64,000 nucleotides of DNA from Hibiscus mutabilis (lineage: Eukaryota > Streptophyta > Magnoliopsida > Malvales > Malvaceae), in assembly GCA_019671005.1 (NCBI GenBank), contig CM033726.1:21451657-21515656 (forward strand). Reading direction: 5' to 3'. Shown one piece after another: positions 12,264 through 23,433 of this stretch. A program made the translations under genes and the position numbers. Numbering within the stretch: position 1 is the first letter of the stretch; each line of letters opens with the position of its first letter. A model generated the notes under the pieces. It saw only the letters and a program-made list of their open reading frames with translations. It was not told the DNA's origin and ran no database searches.

Positions 12264-12650
12264 ATCGTTGGGTAGGTCCACCAGTAGGTTGGTGCAAGGT
12301 GAACGTTGATGGCGTTGTAGATTCATAAGGTGCAACAGCAACCACTGTTGTTTTCCGAACTCATACTGGTGAATGGATTTTCGGGTTCACTAGAACCTTG
12401 GGGATGTGCTCACCACTACAAACGGAACTCTGGACTTTACATGATGGTTTGATACACGTTTGGCGTATGGGTATTCGAAGGCTCATAGTGAAACTGTAAA
12501 GTATGTTACTGTGGAGACTGGTGAAGCTCAATCTTAGGGGCTTATTTCCATGATCAAATAATTTCTTATGAGGTCGTGACAGATTTACCATATTGCTCGT
12601 GAAAAGAATGAAGCTGCCGATGGTCTAGTTCAGTTGTCTCGTTATATAAT
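12264..12650 (+). pseudogene. RNase H domain relic of a plant LINE-type element
   Basis: The plus strand reads WVGPPVGWCKVNVDG, then after a stop GATATTVVFRTHTGEW and FGFTR, then TELWTLHDGL and HIAREKNEAADGL. This order (Lys-Val-Asn-Val-Asp-Gly start, Arg-x-x-x-Gly-x-Trp, Glu-Leu-Trp-Ala-Leu, Asn-x-x-Ala-Asp) is that of the RNase H-like domain at the end of many plant non-LTR retrotransposons. At least four stops and a lost third acidic residue show it is dead. No reverse transcriptase is found upstream, so it is a 3' fragment or a domesticated-then-lost piece. Confidence 0.72.
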
Positions 12651-14148
12651 CTGCCTTACACGATTATGTATCTTTTGCACGGTGACACATCTATGATGTA
12701 ATTTCTCATTTGGATAATTTTATGGAAAAAAATATAACACTAATGTTAATCTAACTGATAAGGATTATACTTTGATACATAATACTCCTATGTTTTTTTA
12801 AAAAAATATACAATCCTTCTTTAAAATATAATATATAAATCTCTAACCCTAAAACACTAAATCTTAAACTCTAACTTTGGATTCTAAATTCCAATCATTA
12901 CACCCTAACTTCTAAACTTTAAATTTAACAATATTATGTAAACTTTAGTTTATACCGTTTGTGTATTAAAGTTTTTCTCAACTGATAATACATGGATCTT
13001 TATAATTTGAGTGGTCAATTGTTTTTTTTTCTTTTACGATTTTGGTTCCTAACCAAGTTCATGACTAAAACAATTTAAACCCAGAAAACAAATTATTACC
13101 AATTACCAAATATGAGTTAAAAGCATGATGTTAACCAAACTATACAATGAGTTGATGACTTAGATTTAAACCCAAAACAAATTACTACCAAATGTAGGTG
13201 AAATAGCATAATGATTTCTAGGATTTGTTGAGTCCAGAAATGCCAAAGACAGAGAATAGAAAGCGTAGAAAACGTGAAAGTATCCATTGTTACCTAAAAG
13301 GAAATTGCTTGGCAACAAGTGGGTGGCTGGTAAAAGTCATTGTTAACATAAACCCCCCAAACCAATCTATTCTGAATCTTTTTGTCTTATTTTGCATGCT
13401 CAGCTATAAGACTGGTAGGCCTTTTGTTTTATTCTTTCTGTTGCTGCATTTGTTTACCTGATAATCAAAGGTTGGTTCCTTAAAATCCAAAACAAATGAT
13501 TTGCAAAGCAACAAGTGCTCTTCACCTAATATGTTGCTTTTCCTTTGAAAAAATATATTTATATATAAAAACAACATCTCTCCGGTCTACATTTAGTTTT
13601 AAACCAAGCTGTTCAGTTGCGATGCAGCCATCAGTTTTTTTTTTTCAAAGACGTATAATTTCAAGGGTGAAAAATCAATCTAACAAATTGTTTAGTCGTT
13701 TAGTGGGAGAGTGGAAATGGGTTCTTTCGGATATGATATCCCAGCTGTTAAAATCATTATAAAAAAAAAATAAATAGAAATCCTTTCTGTTTCAAAAAAG
13801 TTTTCACTGTAACAACAGATGAGTGTATCAATTTACCAAGCAGTGTCGATTTCAGGGTTAAGAAGCAAGAATTATATATATATATATAAAGATGATCCAG
13901 TAAGGAGTTTTAGTTGAGAGTTGTTTTATTTTATTTAATGGTTTTGGAAGCATTCTGTGATATTATCAACCATGCAAACAAAGTTTTAACTAATAAGTAA
14001 GTAAGTTTCCTTGATGTAAGAGCATTTAAGTGAACCTGAACCCATGTAAGCAGATGGTAATAATATAATATTAGACCGACTGAGTACACGGAAGAGAAAG
14101 GGTTTAAAAATGGACCCTCCAATTAAGGAGACTGACCAAAAGAGAAAT
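12651..14148. other. AT-rich spacer without a recognisable gene
   Basis: No homology that I recognise. It contains an imperfect local duplication (the AAACAAATTA(T/C)TACCAA segment near 13090 and again near 13180), a TA microsatellite at 13873-13888 and A/T runs. Frames at 13225-13461 and 13496-13762 have unbiased composition, no domain and no conserved start context, and are treated as chance. Confidence 0.6.
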
Positions 14149-14177
14149 ACCATTAGAGATTTTCTTTTAACAATTTC

Positions 14178-16884
14178 TGTAATGACCTGGATTTCGGGTT
14201 AGCGAATCGAGTCTTAGACTCATGTATTGGGCCTTTAGGTTTGAAGTCCAATTAAGAAATTTGGATGTGGGCTTTTATGGTAAAAGATGGTGGATTTTTA
14301 TTATTTATTTGGTAAGATAAAAGAAAATAAATATGGATATTGTTTTGAATAAAGGTGGCTAGTGATTTGATGGAGAGAGAGAAGGAAGAAAAGAGGTATT
14401 TTGGGAAGAGAGAGAAAAATGAGGGAAAGAGAGCTTTGACCCTCGGTCTACGGCCATCAGAGCTGCCATGCATGACACCACTGGCATCATTGCAAAGGTC
14501 TCTCCGAGACGAGTCTAACGATGGTCATCGCATCGTCGTCCGATCCGCTGTTTGCCAGAGTAAAGGGAAAGGAAATTCAGAGAAGCTGGTTCAGCACGTT
14601 TTGACTGTTACTGCTGCAAACGGAAGCCACCATCAGAACCAGTAGCTAGAGAACAACGGAGCTGGAGCTCGCCACTACCGTCCGGCCATCGAAGGGCCTC
14701 CCACACGCCACAACTCACTGTCCTTGTGGGTGGGCGTGTGCCTGGACAGACGGGTGCACACTGCTGTGGTGCACAACACCACACCAGATTCTAGAACCGA
14801 TTTCATGTGGATCTGGCCGCACTAGATCACGCCATGTGGGTGCATGGCTGTTACAATACACCGTACTGCACAGGATCACCAGGGCCTTGACTGGCGTTGA
14901 CCGAGCGTTAACTTTTTTCGAGGAACCCTACCTGGGGTTTTCTCGTTGTTCCAAATATATTGGCGTAGTCTGTTTCGCCAAATTCGAACCCGATAAGCTA
15001 TTTTTATGCATTTGACCTTGTGAATGGTATAAAAGATGCATAACATTAATGTATTTTCGTATCTGTTTGTCTATGAGGGTTACTCGGGTTTGCATATCAA
15101 TCAAGTGGAATATTCAGGAAGCTCGGATGAGGATTTTAGTGATATCGGCTTAAGGTTAGTACACTTCAAACTCCAAAATGCTTCATGAGCAATATAGGTG
15201 TAATTGCCTTGTATGTAAGTGGTTGCAAATTAGGAGTTGAATAATAAGCATGTTAGAGGCCGGTAATATGAGATGCATGATGATGTACGAATATGATGAG
15301 ATCCGTATAAACTTTAGAGACCGTGTGGGGTCATTTGTTATGCTCGTAAGATTATTGTATGTTTTGGTTGATTGATTGATATATGATGATGCCTTGTGTA
15401 CTAGTTGAACGAATTAATATGTTGATTGAATATTATTTAGAGATAATACTCGATTAAATGATTATGAAGCTGGTAATTAATACTAATTGATTAAACGCGT
15501 TAGTAAACCAACCTTAATGACTTTCATAAGCTTTAGGGATCGAATAAAGCATTGTAATATCATAATTTAAGAAAATCGCGTGAACCCGTGAATAGGGTAT
15601 CGGTACGAGCTTTAGCCGTACCAGTATGCGATTAGGGGCTATATCAGTATGGGTCGACCTGTATCGGTACTTGTGGAAATTTGGGATTTCTAGTGAGTAA
15701 TATCAATATTAATACGCGTGAGAGTATCGGTACCCAGGGGTACTATATCAATACTCGTCTTCGAGTACCAGTACCCACTGAAAAGAATCATTTATTATGC
15801 TAATAACAATATGGAAATTGGCGTGGACTATAAGTGAGATAATATGGATTAATGGAGATAATGAATGAGGATGATTAATGTACTATTTAATAATGTATTA
15901 ACTTGGTAAGTCTTGGATTACTTGATGGTAAGAGCAACTGTAGGGATCCTTGGTGGATCGTGTGATGTTTTGTGTTGTGTGGTAGACGTTTCAATGCTAT
16001 GTGCTGATATGGACACCTAGATGATTGAATCATCTTGATTGATGGGTTTCAGATACCCAGTGAGAGAAAAAGTGTGTTGCAACACCATGGTTGAAGATTT
16101 CTGAATGGAGGATCTCGATGCTTTGTGGGCGAGGGCCTCATTCGAATGCTCGATGAGAGATTCCGAGCATGGGTTTAGGATCTTGATGCTTTATGGATGT
16201 GGGCCTCACCCCATAGAGTGTAGGATCTTGATGTTTTGTGGACGCGAGCCTCACCTTATAGAGTGTAGGATCCCGATGCTTTGTGAATGCGGGCATCACT
16301 TCAGATTGTGGTATTACTTGTATGTTTTCGCTCAGATGATCTGGTGAGATCCCGAGTATGGTTGGGCCTTATGGGCCGTGTATGATGATTTTCTATGTTG
16401 AGGTGTTTAGGCGACTTGTGGTAGTGCCACATGTTTATTCATATCTTTTTATTGCTCATACTAGCTTGCACGTTTATGTTTATGATTAACATGAAGTGTA
16501 GTAGAGTAGATGTGTACCACTGAGCTTTGTAAGCTTAATGCTCGAAATCGTTGTTTTCGTGCGTAGGTTGATCGTCAGATTGTGGGTTCGTAGAGCACTA
16601 TTAGTACGAGATTCTAGCTTGTGGAGGTTTTTAGAGTACGACACTTGTATTTAGTGGGCTATGTATTCATAGGACCTTGCGTGGTAGCGTCTGTAAATTC
16701 TTATTTTGCAAATTGTATAAATCAATTTTAACATATCAAATATTTTATTTCAATTGGAGCTACATTGTAATGTTTTATTTTTTATAGATATTTTAAATTG
16801 TGGGATTTAACTGTTTTATGAAAATTTAAGGTTTTAGGTTTGGTCTTGAGGACCAAATTTGACATCCGGGTCGAGGGTGTTACA
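14178..16884 (+). mobile_element. Solo LTR (family D), 2.7 kb, with target duplication
   Basis: It begins TGTAATGACC and ends GGGTGTTACA, and is flanked on both sides by ATTTC (14173-14177 and 16885-16889). There is no primer site, polypurine tract or internal region, so this is a solo LTR left by LTR-LTR recombination. It contains GTATCGGTAC-type dyads at 15598-15780 and a 45-bp minisatellite. The 96-codon frame at 14355-14645 lies inside it and shows no domain. Orientation is inferred from similarity of the ends to families A-C. Confidence 0.88.
16110..16312. repeat. 45-bp minisatellite inside the solo LTR
   Basis: The unit beginning GGATCTTGATGCTTT recurs at 16178, 16223 and 16268, exactly 45 bp apart, with a more diverged first unit at 16110. 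Because 45 is a multiple of three, an 80-codon frame passes through it, but I do not think it is a gene. Confidence 0.8.
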
Positions 16885-17005
16885 ATTTCTACCTAAGAAG
16901 AGAGAGGAGAAGAATTTTGCTCCTACTGGGTCTTGAGCCCACAACCTAGGGGAAGGGGAGGGTGTCAACTGAGAGCTTTAACCACCTGCTCTAGAGATTA
17001 TTAAC
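16885..17005 (-). mobile_element. tRNA-derived SINE-like insertion, split by the solo LTR
   Basis: The minus strand contains TAGAGCAGGTGGTTAAAGC, close to a tRNA D-arm/A box, and about 50 nt later TGGG-CTCAAGA-CCCA, a T-arm with a 7-nt loop and a B box-like GGCTCAAGACC (16927-16993). ACCATTAGA followed by an ATT..TCTTAA-like run occurs at 14149-14170 and at 17006-17026. These would be the target duplication of the insertion if the solo LTR (14178-16884) is removed. The minus-strand 3' end is then ...AGAAATTG at 14171. Short (about 120 bp) and diverged, so this call is tentative. Confidence 0.5.
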
Positions 17006-17269
17006 ACCATTAGATATTCTTAAATGAGAGGCTTTTCATTTTGTTTTCAAAACTTTACATTCAATCAATGTCTGATAAACGTTATTTTCTTTGCAGATGG
17101 AAAAGAAGGGTGGTCCTGAATCCTCCATCCTGAGTCTGACCCACGTTTTTCTTTTTCTTTTTTGAGGATTTTTGTTTGTCTTGTTTGGGGTTTATATTAC
17201 AAATTCAATGTGAAAGAAACATGCTACAAGTTTATAAGAGGGCATTTATTTTATTCATGTTTTTCTTTT

Positions 17270-17601
17270 GGCATAATGTTAAAAAATGTCTCTAACGTTT
17301 GACTGAATAGTCATTTTGGTCTTATTTTTTTAATCATTTTAACCTCTAACGTTTTATTTTGGTTTAAAATAGCCCTTCTACGGATGAAAACTGTTAGTCA
17401 AGTGACGATAAATATTTTAAAATGACGTGACAAAACTATATGGCACTGCACACTGCGATATCAGTGTCATATAGAAAAATATATTGACTTTACATAATGA
17501 CACATCAGTCAAAAAATATTTTTATATAAAATATTTTTTCTTATCACACATCATTCTATCAAGTCATTTTAAGTTGTTTACCATCAATGACTAACAGTTT
17601 T
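17270..17601. mobile_element. Fold-back MITE, truncated copy 2
   Basis: It starts GGCATAATGTTAAAAAATG and follows copy 1 (11606-12076) through GATGAAAACTGTTAGTCAA to CTAACAGTTTT. There it switches to gag sequence of the family-C element, so the right inverted repeat is lost. The 240 bp to its left (17027-17269) holds nothing I recognise. Confidence 0.75.
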
Positions 17602-18234
17602 ATATAGAGGAAAATATCACGCCTTTTAGTGAGGTAAAATTCAATGATGTACTGCTCCATAAGTCACCCACTTTGCTTTAGATAGAGGAAAATACCACGC
17701 CTCTCAACAAGGTAAAATTCATTGATGTATTTCTTTCAGAATTCTCGCAGGAAGAACTCTCATGTCACAGCTTCTTTTGGGACTGTGAGAATGGTAGTCT
17801 CCCACCAGCAAAGTGCCTCATCAGCCAACAACGCAAGGGCACACTCAAGTTTATGTTCATCAGAACACTGTAGCAGTTTGGTCAAAATTCTCAAGGTGCT
17901 ATCCAGCCAATACTCAACGATTTCAGGGTGTTTATCTTCTCGACCTATAAAGGAGTAGGCCTGATGCTGAGATAGCTTGTCAATAGAAGCTCGGGTATAC
18001 TGGATAGTAGCGGTGGAAGGTTAAGGAGTCTACCCAACCTTCACCGATGTCATGAATAACTTGAACATGTCAGCCATGTTCTAGTAGCATTTGGCTTGAG
18101 CAGTCTGCACCTTTGGCTCAAGGTCATGTGCTAGAGGGTTATGCGGTTGTGAAGGATCTCTCCCTAATCTTCTTGCCATGCATCAAAGAGCCGGTAACAT
18201 GCTCATTTATATGAGCCTCATTAGAGTTAGACAT
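17602..18234 (-). pseudogene. gag: gag fragment of family-C Ty3/gypsy element
   Basis: The minus-strand frame opens with an ATG at 18234 (MSNSNEAHINEHVTG) and decays at once. Further on, LADEALCWWETTILTVPKEA and, after a stop, EFFLREF and KKYINEFYL can be read. They match the capsid pattern Trp-Trp-Glu...Val-Thr-Trp-Glu-Phe-Phe of plant gypsy gag. The last part is duplicated in tandem: the AGAGGAAAATA(T/C)CACGCC segment occurs near 17610 and 17690. The fragment is cut by the MITE at its 3' end. Protease and pol are absent. Confidence 0.7.
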
Positions 18235-18356
18235 CTATAAGAGATCGGGTTAGTCGACATGTCACAAAATAAAATAAATAACTCCTAAGTGGCATAATGA
18301 AACACAATTAAAAATAAAATAAACTGTAGTTTAGTCCTAGAATTGACTAAACTCTA

Positions 18357-18368
18357 GCTCTGATACCA
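18357..18368 (-). other. Primer binding site, initiator-tRNA-Met type, family C
   Basis: The minus strand reads TGGTATCAGAGC exactly, 4 bp from the LTR edge at 18373. This orients the element to the minus strand. Confidence 0.88.
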
Positions 18369-18372
18369 CAAA

Positions 18373-19284
18373 TGTAACACCCTCTTCCCGGCCTGGTAGA
18401 AATCCATGTCAAAATATATTACAAGAGAACAACATTTAGAGCGATAATTTATTCAATAATCGGATATTTGATGGAGAATCGATAAGCAATACAGAGCAAC
18501 AACCAAAATAATAAGGTTGGTATTTCAATACGATACTGAATTACTAAATTTTGGACCAATCTTAAACTTTTATAAGTTTTAGGGGCTAAACTACAACTTC
18601 GATAAATTAAGGATCTATTTCAAAAATTAAACCTACCATAATGTAATTCGAGCTATAGATAGTGTATCTGTAGATTTTCATATCGATCGGAGTTAATTTA
18701 CTAGCTCAATTTAATCTTACAAGATTTAATGACCAAACTGTAAAGTTCCATAATTCATTTTAAACCTTATTAACAAAATTAACGGTATGGGTATCAGTAT
18801 GTGCTAGATCGTACCGATACGCCCAGCTGAGTTTAGTAAGTTAGCTATTGCAATAAGGGATCGTACCGATACAAGACACCCCGTGTCGATACGATATGAT
18901 AAATGTGACTTAATAATTTTATAGATTCAAAAGGTCGTACCGTTACTGGTCCTACCATATCAATACGCTAAGGACCGTTAAAATGGTTACAAAGCACTAT
19001 ACATGTACCGATACGTGGTATCAGTACGTGGGGCCTTAATTTAATTTTACAGAGTTCAGTGACTAAAGGGAGTATCGATACGCCTATAGCCGTATTGATA
19101 CGAAACTGACTATACAAGGAAGGGATCGGTACACATGTACCCGTACTGATGCCTATCTTTAATTCAAATTCTAGATTCAAAAACCTGTACCGATACGGCT
19201 TAAGCCTTATCGATACGCCCTTATTCTTGGGTTTGATTATGCAAGCCCGTATCGATACGGGTAGTACCAGGAAGGGGTGTTACA
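18373..19284 (-). repeat. Family-C LTR, 912 bp, dense in GTATCGATAC dyads
   Basis: On the minus strand it begins TGTAACACCCC at 19284 and ends at 18373 beside the primer site. Between 18780 and 19262 there are about fifteen variants of GTA(C/T)CGATAC, including the perfect 16-mer CCCGTATCGATACGGG at 19246-19261, only 23 bp from the LTR start. The short frame at 18968-19180 is chance. Confidence 0.82.
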
Positions 19285-21626
19285 TTTTTGTGGCAATTGT
19301 TTTTGAGAATATCACAACGAATTTGTAAGACATGTTGACCGATTGATAGATGCTAATATGTTTAGTTTGGCGCTCGAGAGTTTTCAGCCTGTTAAAGTGT
19401 TTGTTTATGCCTCTTGAAGGAGTCGCCAGGACTTTCCCCCCGTCAATAACATGAATGGATGTTGAGGTAAGGTCGAGTTGGATGTTGGTGCCCATCTCCT
19501 TGTTTGAGGACACCGACCTATTTGAAAAAAATAAGAGATTCAATTGCAAAGGTCCAACTTGAACGAGGTTTCTTTTGTCTGAGCGTTTTGTCTAAGGGAG
19601 AACTGGGTTGGTTTGCTAGTAAAAAGTTGGTTCATTAAGGTGATGCTTAAACTATTGATAGATTGTTAAGTGATAGTGAAAAATCAGTACTAGTCACCTG
19701 AGGTGGACGACTCGTTTAAACGGTTACGACGTACCCGTATGTTTTTTTGGGATTCGTTCGAGAATAAGATGATTGCAGTTACAGTGTTAAAGGCTTGTAG
19801 TTTCGAAATGAATTTTGGAATGATGATTTCTCTCTTTAAGGCTTGTTGTGGTAACAATTGATATCTGCAGTGACGTGGGAGACGTTTTAGCTATGATAAG
19901 GTGGGTGTCATTGTGTTGTTTCCAGAATGTAAGTTTGATGCTTTGCGTGACATGTGTAAATGTTTAAGGAACACGAAAAGATGAGTTGGCAAGATAATTA
20001 CCTAGATAAACTTGTGTGTAGGAAGGGTTAGTTATCTTGTAATCAGCTAAGGAAGCAAGGGTTTGAGGCCTCATAAATGCCTTTGATTAGTGTCACAGCT
20101 TTCTTGAGGAAAACTGAGGAATGTTAGTGGAGATCCAAGTTGCGAGAGATCGTTATGTTGTGACAGTGTTGTTGACCTGATTAAAGTCTAGTAAGATTTC
20201 AAGATCTTTGAAGATGTTTTGTTGTATCGTCAGAGCTTCATTTTTGTGTAAAAGTGGAAATGTTGTGTTCGCCTCAATAGTGTGAAACTTTGGTGTACTT
20301 GATCTTTAAGGAATTTGAGAGTTGGACAATGACGTGAGTCGAAGTAATTGAGAAATTTTGATTATGTGATCGATCACCACCTAAGTAAGTGAACTTGATA
20401 GGCGACGGGTTGTATGAAGTTAGTTCGGGTTATATTATCATGTTGCCTATGGTGCCCACGTGTTTTTATTAAGCACCAAGTTGAGGATTAGGTAGCTTTA
20501 AAAGCCGTGAGAAGTAACATCTGTTTGTAATTAAAAGGATATAGTGTTGTGATTGAGTTTAGGTCTGATGGTTTTGATGAACTTCAAGATCTTGTTGTCG
20601 GTGCCTTAGAGAAAAGGGTATTAGGGTGAGAAATTCCTCCTATATAGTACAATGGTCGGTCTATGGTGAATCTTGAGAGCGGCAGTTAGTACCAAACTTT
20701 CTCCACATATTTTGGGAAACAATATGAGGTCAAGTGTTTGAGATTATGATAAGTGGTTGTCTTGCCATTAGTTGGGAGTCTAGCACTGAGTTGTCAGAGT
20801 TTTTGGGATGTTTCGATGTTCCTTAGTGGAAATTAAATAGATTATTGTAGATCTTGTACAGGATATGTAAGTGCATAGTTTCATTAGGACTATGTTGAGT
20901 GATGAAATAGTTCTTGGCGGGTACCATTTGATACTTTTAGCAAAGGTGAGATCCAAATAGAAGTCTGCTTGGTTTGTTAGTAGGTGTTGTACGACACTGT
21001 GGTATGTACATATTTCTTTTTGATACGAGATTCGAGGTTTGTGATGGAACCTTAACCTTTGGTGAGATTTCATTTGATGAAAGATTCGAGTGAGGGTACA
21101 GATGACATGTTTCAGATGCGTTATGGGTTGGAGTGTAAGACTCGTGGGTGAACTAAGCCTTTGGAATGTTTAGTTGCCAACATGGTTTATGTTCTGGGTT
21201 TAAAGTAAGTGTTTGAAGCGTGTTGAAATGTCGTCCATTTTCAGAAGTCCTACTTCGGGAAAGCAATGATTTTGTTAAGGTTTGTCATCAGAGTTAGAGT
21301 CTCCTTTAGGGAGTCACCGTGAGAGGGATCACTTTGTTTTGGTTACTGTAGTTGTGTAACCTCATGTTCTGTTAGATCATGAGGGGTTGTGCAAAGACAT
21401 TTGTTGTGCAACAATCTTTTGGGTTCTACAGTGTAAGTTAAGTTTGCTTGATGACGCATTCGTGTGACAGTTTTGTCGGGTACCATTGGGTTTTTCTTAT
21501 CGTCTGTGATGTACTGAGTAAGGAAGGATTTCCTCTAAGAGAAGCGATCAGTTACATATTATGTTTGTACTGTTAGAAGGAAAAGGTTATTGATAGGTGT
21601 TGAGATCAGAGAAGTGCAGATGGATA
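19285..21626. other. Unidentified 2.3 kb block, possibly decayed retroelement interior
   Basis: The plus strand is rich in G and T and poor in C, like the coding strand of the old retroelement interiors elsewhere in the window. I could not read any gag or pol motif in any frame. The longest frames (19280-19549 and 20780-21073, both minus) show no domain. It is bounded on the left by the family-C LTR and on the right by a family-B LTR end. Confidence 0.4.
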
Positions 21627-22275
21627 TGTAACCCCCTTGACCCGGTCTAGTCGCCAGACCGAACCAAACGAGCTACATTGAGTTTACCGAGACAAACTTC
21701 AAAAAATTACTAAGAAAATGGTCCATTTTTTCATTTTATCTTATCTAAATGCATAGTTAAGTCATAAGGTTATCATGTTGGCTATGGTGAAATTTACAAC
21801 TCAATCGGGCGTTGAATTGACATCCAATTGCATAAGATTGCATTTTAGGAACCAAATTGCAATTACAGATAATCATGAGGACTTCTTTAAAACTAAAGTT
21901 ACCATTCCTTAATTAGTCATATTTCATACAATCAGGATAAATTTCAACTTAAAATAATCATCCAAACTCATTTAATTGCATATTCAAGAAACAAGGACTA
22001 AACTACAAAGAATACAAACTTAAGAAAGCATATTACCAGAAATAACGGCTGGCGTACTAGTACGGACGCTTCCTGTATCGCAACAGATGAAACTTACAAA
22101 GGCGTATCAGTACTGTCCTCAGGTGTACCGATACGGGTATGTGTTCTCGAAAATATAGATTCCAGTAGCTAAAGGGCATACCGATACGGTTGTTCGTGTA
22201 CCGACACCAGGCTTATTTCCTAGCTACATGTACCGATACAGTTACCAGGTGTATCGTTACGCCTAGGCATTTTTC
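21627..22275 (-). repeat. Family-B LTR end fragment, minus orientation
   Basis: It starts TGTAACCCCCTTGACC, the complement of a family-B LTR end (compare 36215-36250 and 63560-63599). It continues through the ACCGATACGG dyad block near 22050-22270. It then switches abruptly to plus-strand LTR sequence. Confidence 0.75.
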
Positions 22276-22285
22276 TTGGAAAATT

Positions 22286-22818
22286 TATAGAAACTGAGTT
22301 GGATATGTTTTGAGGATGAATTTATGTGATTTATATCTTAATTTTGATGTACTATAATGTTGAAAGGATTGATTTATCAATAGAATCCCGAAACTATATG
22401 AATTACTAGTTTTTAGGTTGTTTATAGTTGGTTTATAGTGTGATTCAGTTGTTGTGGTGTTGCTGGATATATGAGGACGTGTTTAGGTTGTTTTTGAATG
22501 TTAATTGATGTTGTTAATGTGTTAGAATTGTTGGATGTTGGCTGGGCTTTGCTAGAGTAAGGTTAGGAGGTGTTCTCGTTGGTTTTCGGAAGGTGTTTGG
22601 TAGATTCTTGTAAGGTGTTGTTGAGATTGTTGGTTGCTAGAGGGTTGTGTTCTCAATCATCTGTTTTTGGCTTGGTAAAGCAGGGGAGCTGAATTTTTTG
22701 CTAAGCGAAGAAGGCGCAGAAGTTGAAGAGGCTTGAATCGTGCATCGACAAGTGAGCGTTGGTTAGTTTGTGAGTGGATAAACGTTTTACTACTGTAAAA
22801 AGTTTGAAAAGGAGTTGT
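22286..22818 (+). repeat. Family-B LTR middle fragment, plus orientation
   Basis: From GTTGGATATGTTTTGAGGAT to GTGAGCGTTGG it parallels 5400-5880 (for example AATCCCGAAACT.TATGAAT against AATCCCAAAACTCTTGAAT, and the GAAGGCGCAGAAG...GAGGCTT segment). It lies between two minus-oriented LTR ends, evidence of rearrangement. Short minus-strand frames here are chance. Confidence 0.6.
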
Positions 22819-23433
22819 TGTAACCCCCTCGACCTGGCGTAGTCGCAAGACCGAACCAAGCGAGCTACATTAGGTTTACCGAAGTAAACCGTGAAGATGA
22901 AACCCGAAACCCGTCCATTTTTTTCTTTTATCATGTCTAGATGAACAATTATTATCCTACATGTACATACTGATCACAGGTGAAAACTCAACTCAATCGG
23001 GCATCGAATTGACATCCGATTGAACACAATTGTAATTTAGGGACCAAATTGCAATTTTGTACAACTACAAGGACTAGCTCATTTTATGTTACCAACCTTT
23101 AATTAAGCAGGTTTCGTGCTCACATATCGAAAATCAACTCAAAAAGGTCATTCATACTCATTCAATTGCATCCACAACATTTAAGGACTAAAACATAAGA
23201 AACTAGAACTTTAGAATATTCCAAAAAACTAATTTATCTGACACCGTATCGATACATGCATGGGGTGTATCGATAAGCCTTCATTTATTCATACTCCAAA
23301 ATTCCAGTAGTCAAAACTCCTTCCGATACGCCCCCGCGTATCGAAATGCCCTTTATAAAAACACTATGCCGCATCGAAACAACTCCTCGCGTACCAAAAC
23401 GCTGGCCAAATTTGCCTAAGCCCTTACCGAAAC
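22819..23433 (-). repeat. Family-B LTR end fragment, minus orientation, second copy
   Basis: It starts TGTAACCCCCTCGACC and follows 21627-22275 closely, including the GTATCGATA dyads at 23245-23275. At about 23434 (CTGACCATTTTGCAAC) it changes to family-A LTR sequence. Confidence 0.75.

Noticed and set aside
13225..13461. 78-codon frame in the spacer as a small gene
   Set aside because: No domain, no conserved context, composition like the surrounding AT-rich DNA; the hydrophobic end reflects T-rich codons.
14355..14645. 96-codon plus-strand frame as a gene
   Set aside because: It lies wholly inside the solo LTR, starts in a purine-rich run and shows no domain.
16927..16993. A genuine tRNA gene
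   Set aside because: D-arm and T-arm are recognisable but the spacing between them is too long, and no anticodon stem or acceptor stem pairs.
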